Positions 23,270-24,523 of a stretch of DNA of 24,523 nucleotides are shown here, in pieces. Source of the DNA: an uncultured Eubacterium sp. (GTDB taxonomy: Bacteria; Bacillota; Clostridia; Lachnospirales; Lachnospiraceae); contig CAJUBZ010000005.1 in assembly GCA_910584795.1 (NCBI GenBank), positions 62,590 to 87,112 of the forward strand. The letters are read 5' to 3'. The notes under the pieces are model-generated. The model made no database searches, was not told where the DNA came from, and worked only from the letters and a program-made list of their open reading frames with translations. Both the position numbers and the translations under genes were made by a program. How positions within the stretch are numbered: the first letter of the stretch is position 1; every line of letters starts with the position of its first letter.

Positions 23270-24295
23270 ATGTCAGAAGCAAAAATCTATTATCAGGAAG
23301 ATTGTAATCTTTCATTATTAGAAGGCAAGACTATAGCAGTTATCGGTTATGGTAGCCAGGGTCATGCACATGCATTAAATGCAAAAGAATCAGGATGCAA
23401 CGTTATCATTGGTTTATATGAAGGTAGTAAATCATGGGCAAAAGCAGAAGCTCAGGGATTTGAAGTTTATACTACAGCAGAAGCAGCAAAGAAAGCTGAT
23501 ATTATTATGATTCTTATCAATGATGAGAATCAGGCAGATATGTATAAGAATGATATCGAGCCAAACCTTGAAGCAGGTAATATGTTAATGTTTGCTCATG
23601 GTTTTAACATTCATTTTGGATGTATAGTACCACCGGCAGACGTTGATGTTACAATGATCGCTCCAAAGGGACCAGGACATACTGTTCGTTCAGAATATCA
23701 GGAAGGAAAGGGTGTTCCTTGTTTAGTAGCTGTAGAACAGGATGCTACAGGAAAAGCTCTTGATATGGCTCTTGCATATGCATTAGCTATTGGTGGAGCA
23801 AGAGCAGGTGTTCTTGAAACAACATTTAGAACAGAAACAGAAACAGACCTTTTTGGTGAGCAGGCAGTACTTTGTGGTGGTGTTTGTGCATTAATGCAGG
23901 CTGGTTTTGAAACATTAACAGAAGCTGGATATGATCCAAGAAATGCATATTTTGAATGTATTCATGAAATGAAGTTAATCGTTGATCTTATTTATCAGTC
24001 AGGTTTTGCAGGAATGAGATATTCTATTTCAAATACAGCAGAATATGGTGATTACATAACAGGACCAAAGATTATCACAGAAGAAACAAAGAAAGCAATG
24101 AAGAAAGTTTTATCAGACATTCAGGATGGTTCATTTGCAAAAGAATTCTTACTTGACATGTCAGAAGGTGGACGTCAGGTACACTTTAAGGCTATGAGAA
24201 AACTTGCTTCAGAACATCCGGCAGAGAAAGTTGGAGAAGAAATCAGAAAACTTTATAGCTGGAATGATGAAAGCGGCAAATTAATCAACAACTAA
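23270..24295 (+). CDS. ilvC: Ketol-acid reductoisomerase, class I
   Basis: A 341-residue class I ketol-acid reductoisomerase, usual length. It isomerises and reduces acetolactate or acetohydroxybutyrate in valine, leucine and isoleucine synthesis. The Rossmann motif is GYGSQG at 26-31; the catalytic region includes HGFNIHFG and PKGPGHTVRSEY; the Mg2+ ligands lie in the TDLFGEQAVLCGG helix and in the later E-C-I-H-E segment. The cofactor-specificity loop reads GLYEGSKSW (48-56) instead of the common GLRxGSxSW, which could shift preference towards NADH. It follows ilvN and has a strong GGAGG ribosome binding site. The 3' end is followed by a very long terminator hairpin. Confidence 0.97.
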   Translation: MSEAKIYYQEDCNLSLLEGKTIAVIGYGSQGHAHALNAKESGCNVIIGLYEGSKSWAKAEAQGFEVYTTAEAAKKADIIMILINDENQADMYKNDIEPNLEAGNMLMFAHGFNIHFGCIVPPADVDVTMIAPKGPGHTVRSEYQEGKGVPCLVAVEQDATGKALDMALAYALAIGGARAGVLETTFRTETETDLFGEQAVLCGGVCALMQAGFETLTEAGYDPRNAYFECIHEMKLIVDLIYQSGFAGMRYSISNTAEYGDYITGPKIITEETKKAMKKVLSDIQDGSFAKEFLLDMSEGGRQVHFKAMRKLASEHPAEKVGEEIRKLYSWNDESGKLINN

Positions 24296-24322
24296 TCCGA
24301 GGCAATTTTTGAGCGCGGATTT

Positions 24323-24390
24323 ATATAAAAAGAAATACATACAGGAGTTTGTGCTTGCACAAAAAATCCTGTGTGTATTTCTTTTTATAT
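24323..24390. terminator. Long terminator hairpin after ilvC
   Basis: The 24-base arms 24323-24346 and 24367-24390 pair fully with one T-G wobble. The 20-base apical region itself contains TTTGTGC-TT-GCACAAA. The right arm is T-rich (TTTCTTTTTATAT). It ends the ilvN-ilvC transcript and could act on the opposite strand too. Confidence 0.8.
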
Positions 24391-24391
24391 T

Positions 24392-24523
24392 GCCCTGCAT
24401 TCAAGGAATGCAGGGCGCTTATTGATTGGAGCAAAGCGAAAATCAATAAGAAAGACGTGCAAGTGAGACATTCAAGGAATGCAGGGCGCTTATTGATTGG
24501 AGCAAAGCGAAAATCAATAAGAA
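24392..24523. repeat. Tandem structured repeats, 71-bp period, running off the window
   Basis: A 55-base sequence occurs identically at 24398-24452 and 24469-24523, separated by 16 bases. The first copy forms GCCCTGCATTC-AAG-GAATGCAGGGC (24392-24416) and CTTATTGATT (24418-24427) with AATCAATAAG (24441-24450) around the 13-base loop GGAGCAAAGCGAA. In the second copy the first hairpin keeps only five pairs because its left flank differs. More copies may follow beyond 24523. Confidence 0.85.

Noticed and set aside
22403..24523. Possible CRISPR arrays
   Set aside because: The units are long, internally structured and nearly identical along their whole length, with no variable spacers and no cas genes.

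Overview
The window looks like a chromosomal segment of a low-GC Clostridia species, most likely a Lachnospiraceae gut anaerobe. This is inferred from the AT-rich codon use, the strong GGAGG-type ribosome binding sites, the ispF/DUF2156/GNAT/cysE/cysS/mrnC/rlmB gene order, the secreted proteins with discoidin-type and lysine-rich C-terminal domains, and the structured intergenic repeats. The genus cannot be fixed from sequence alone. Most of the window is housekeeping; the less ordinary parts are a secreted esterase pair and several families of structured repeats.

Layout. (1) 1-2697: the tail of a repeat element, then a three-gene operon (HAD phosphatase, CPBP membrane protease, GT2 glycosyltransferase) ending in a hairpin shared with a convergent PAP2 phosphatase gene. 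(2) 3422-3739: a gene-free stretch holding a roughly 172-bp inverted-repeat-bounded, hairpin-rich element placed directly downstream of a promoter-like site and upstream of the Tex-family RNA-binding protein gene. (3) 5906-12671: a LysR regulator divergent from two secreted proteins built from SGNH-type esterase and F5/8C (discoidin) domains, with an 11-bp inverted repeat between them. (4) 12782-13850: an XRE regulator with a membrane domain, then a tRNA-Val/tRNA-Met pair. (5) 13944-19941: a long probable operon for isoprenoid, cysteine and translation functions (ispF, DUF2156, GNAT, cysE, cysS, mrnC, rlmB). (6) 19956-22160: a UvrD/PcrA helicase with its own promoter overlapped by a LexA-type box. 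(7) 22199-22633: tRNA-Thr, a long hairpin and three 84-bp tandem repeats. (8) 22664-24390: ilvN and ilvC, then a long terminator. (9) 24392-24523: 71-bp-period repeats running off the end.

How the genes work together: cysE makes O-acetylserine for cysteine and cysS charges tRNA-Cys; mrnC and rlmB process and modify 23S rRNA; ilvN and ilvC belong to branched-chain amino acid synthesis. The two SGNH/discoidin proteins are probably co-transcribed and extracellular, and may act on host or dietary glycans. The most unusual signals are (a) the two copies of a dispersed element sharing a perfect 16-nt terminal repeat and (b) two otherwise different tandem repeat families that carry nearly the same 13-nt apical loop, GGAGCRAAGYGAA, on different stems. 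I see no CRISPR array, phage, transposase or defence system.
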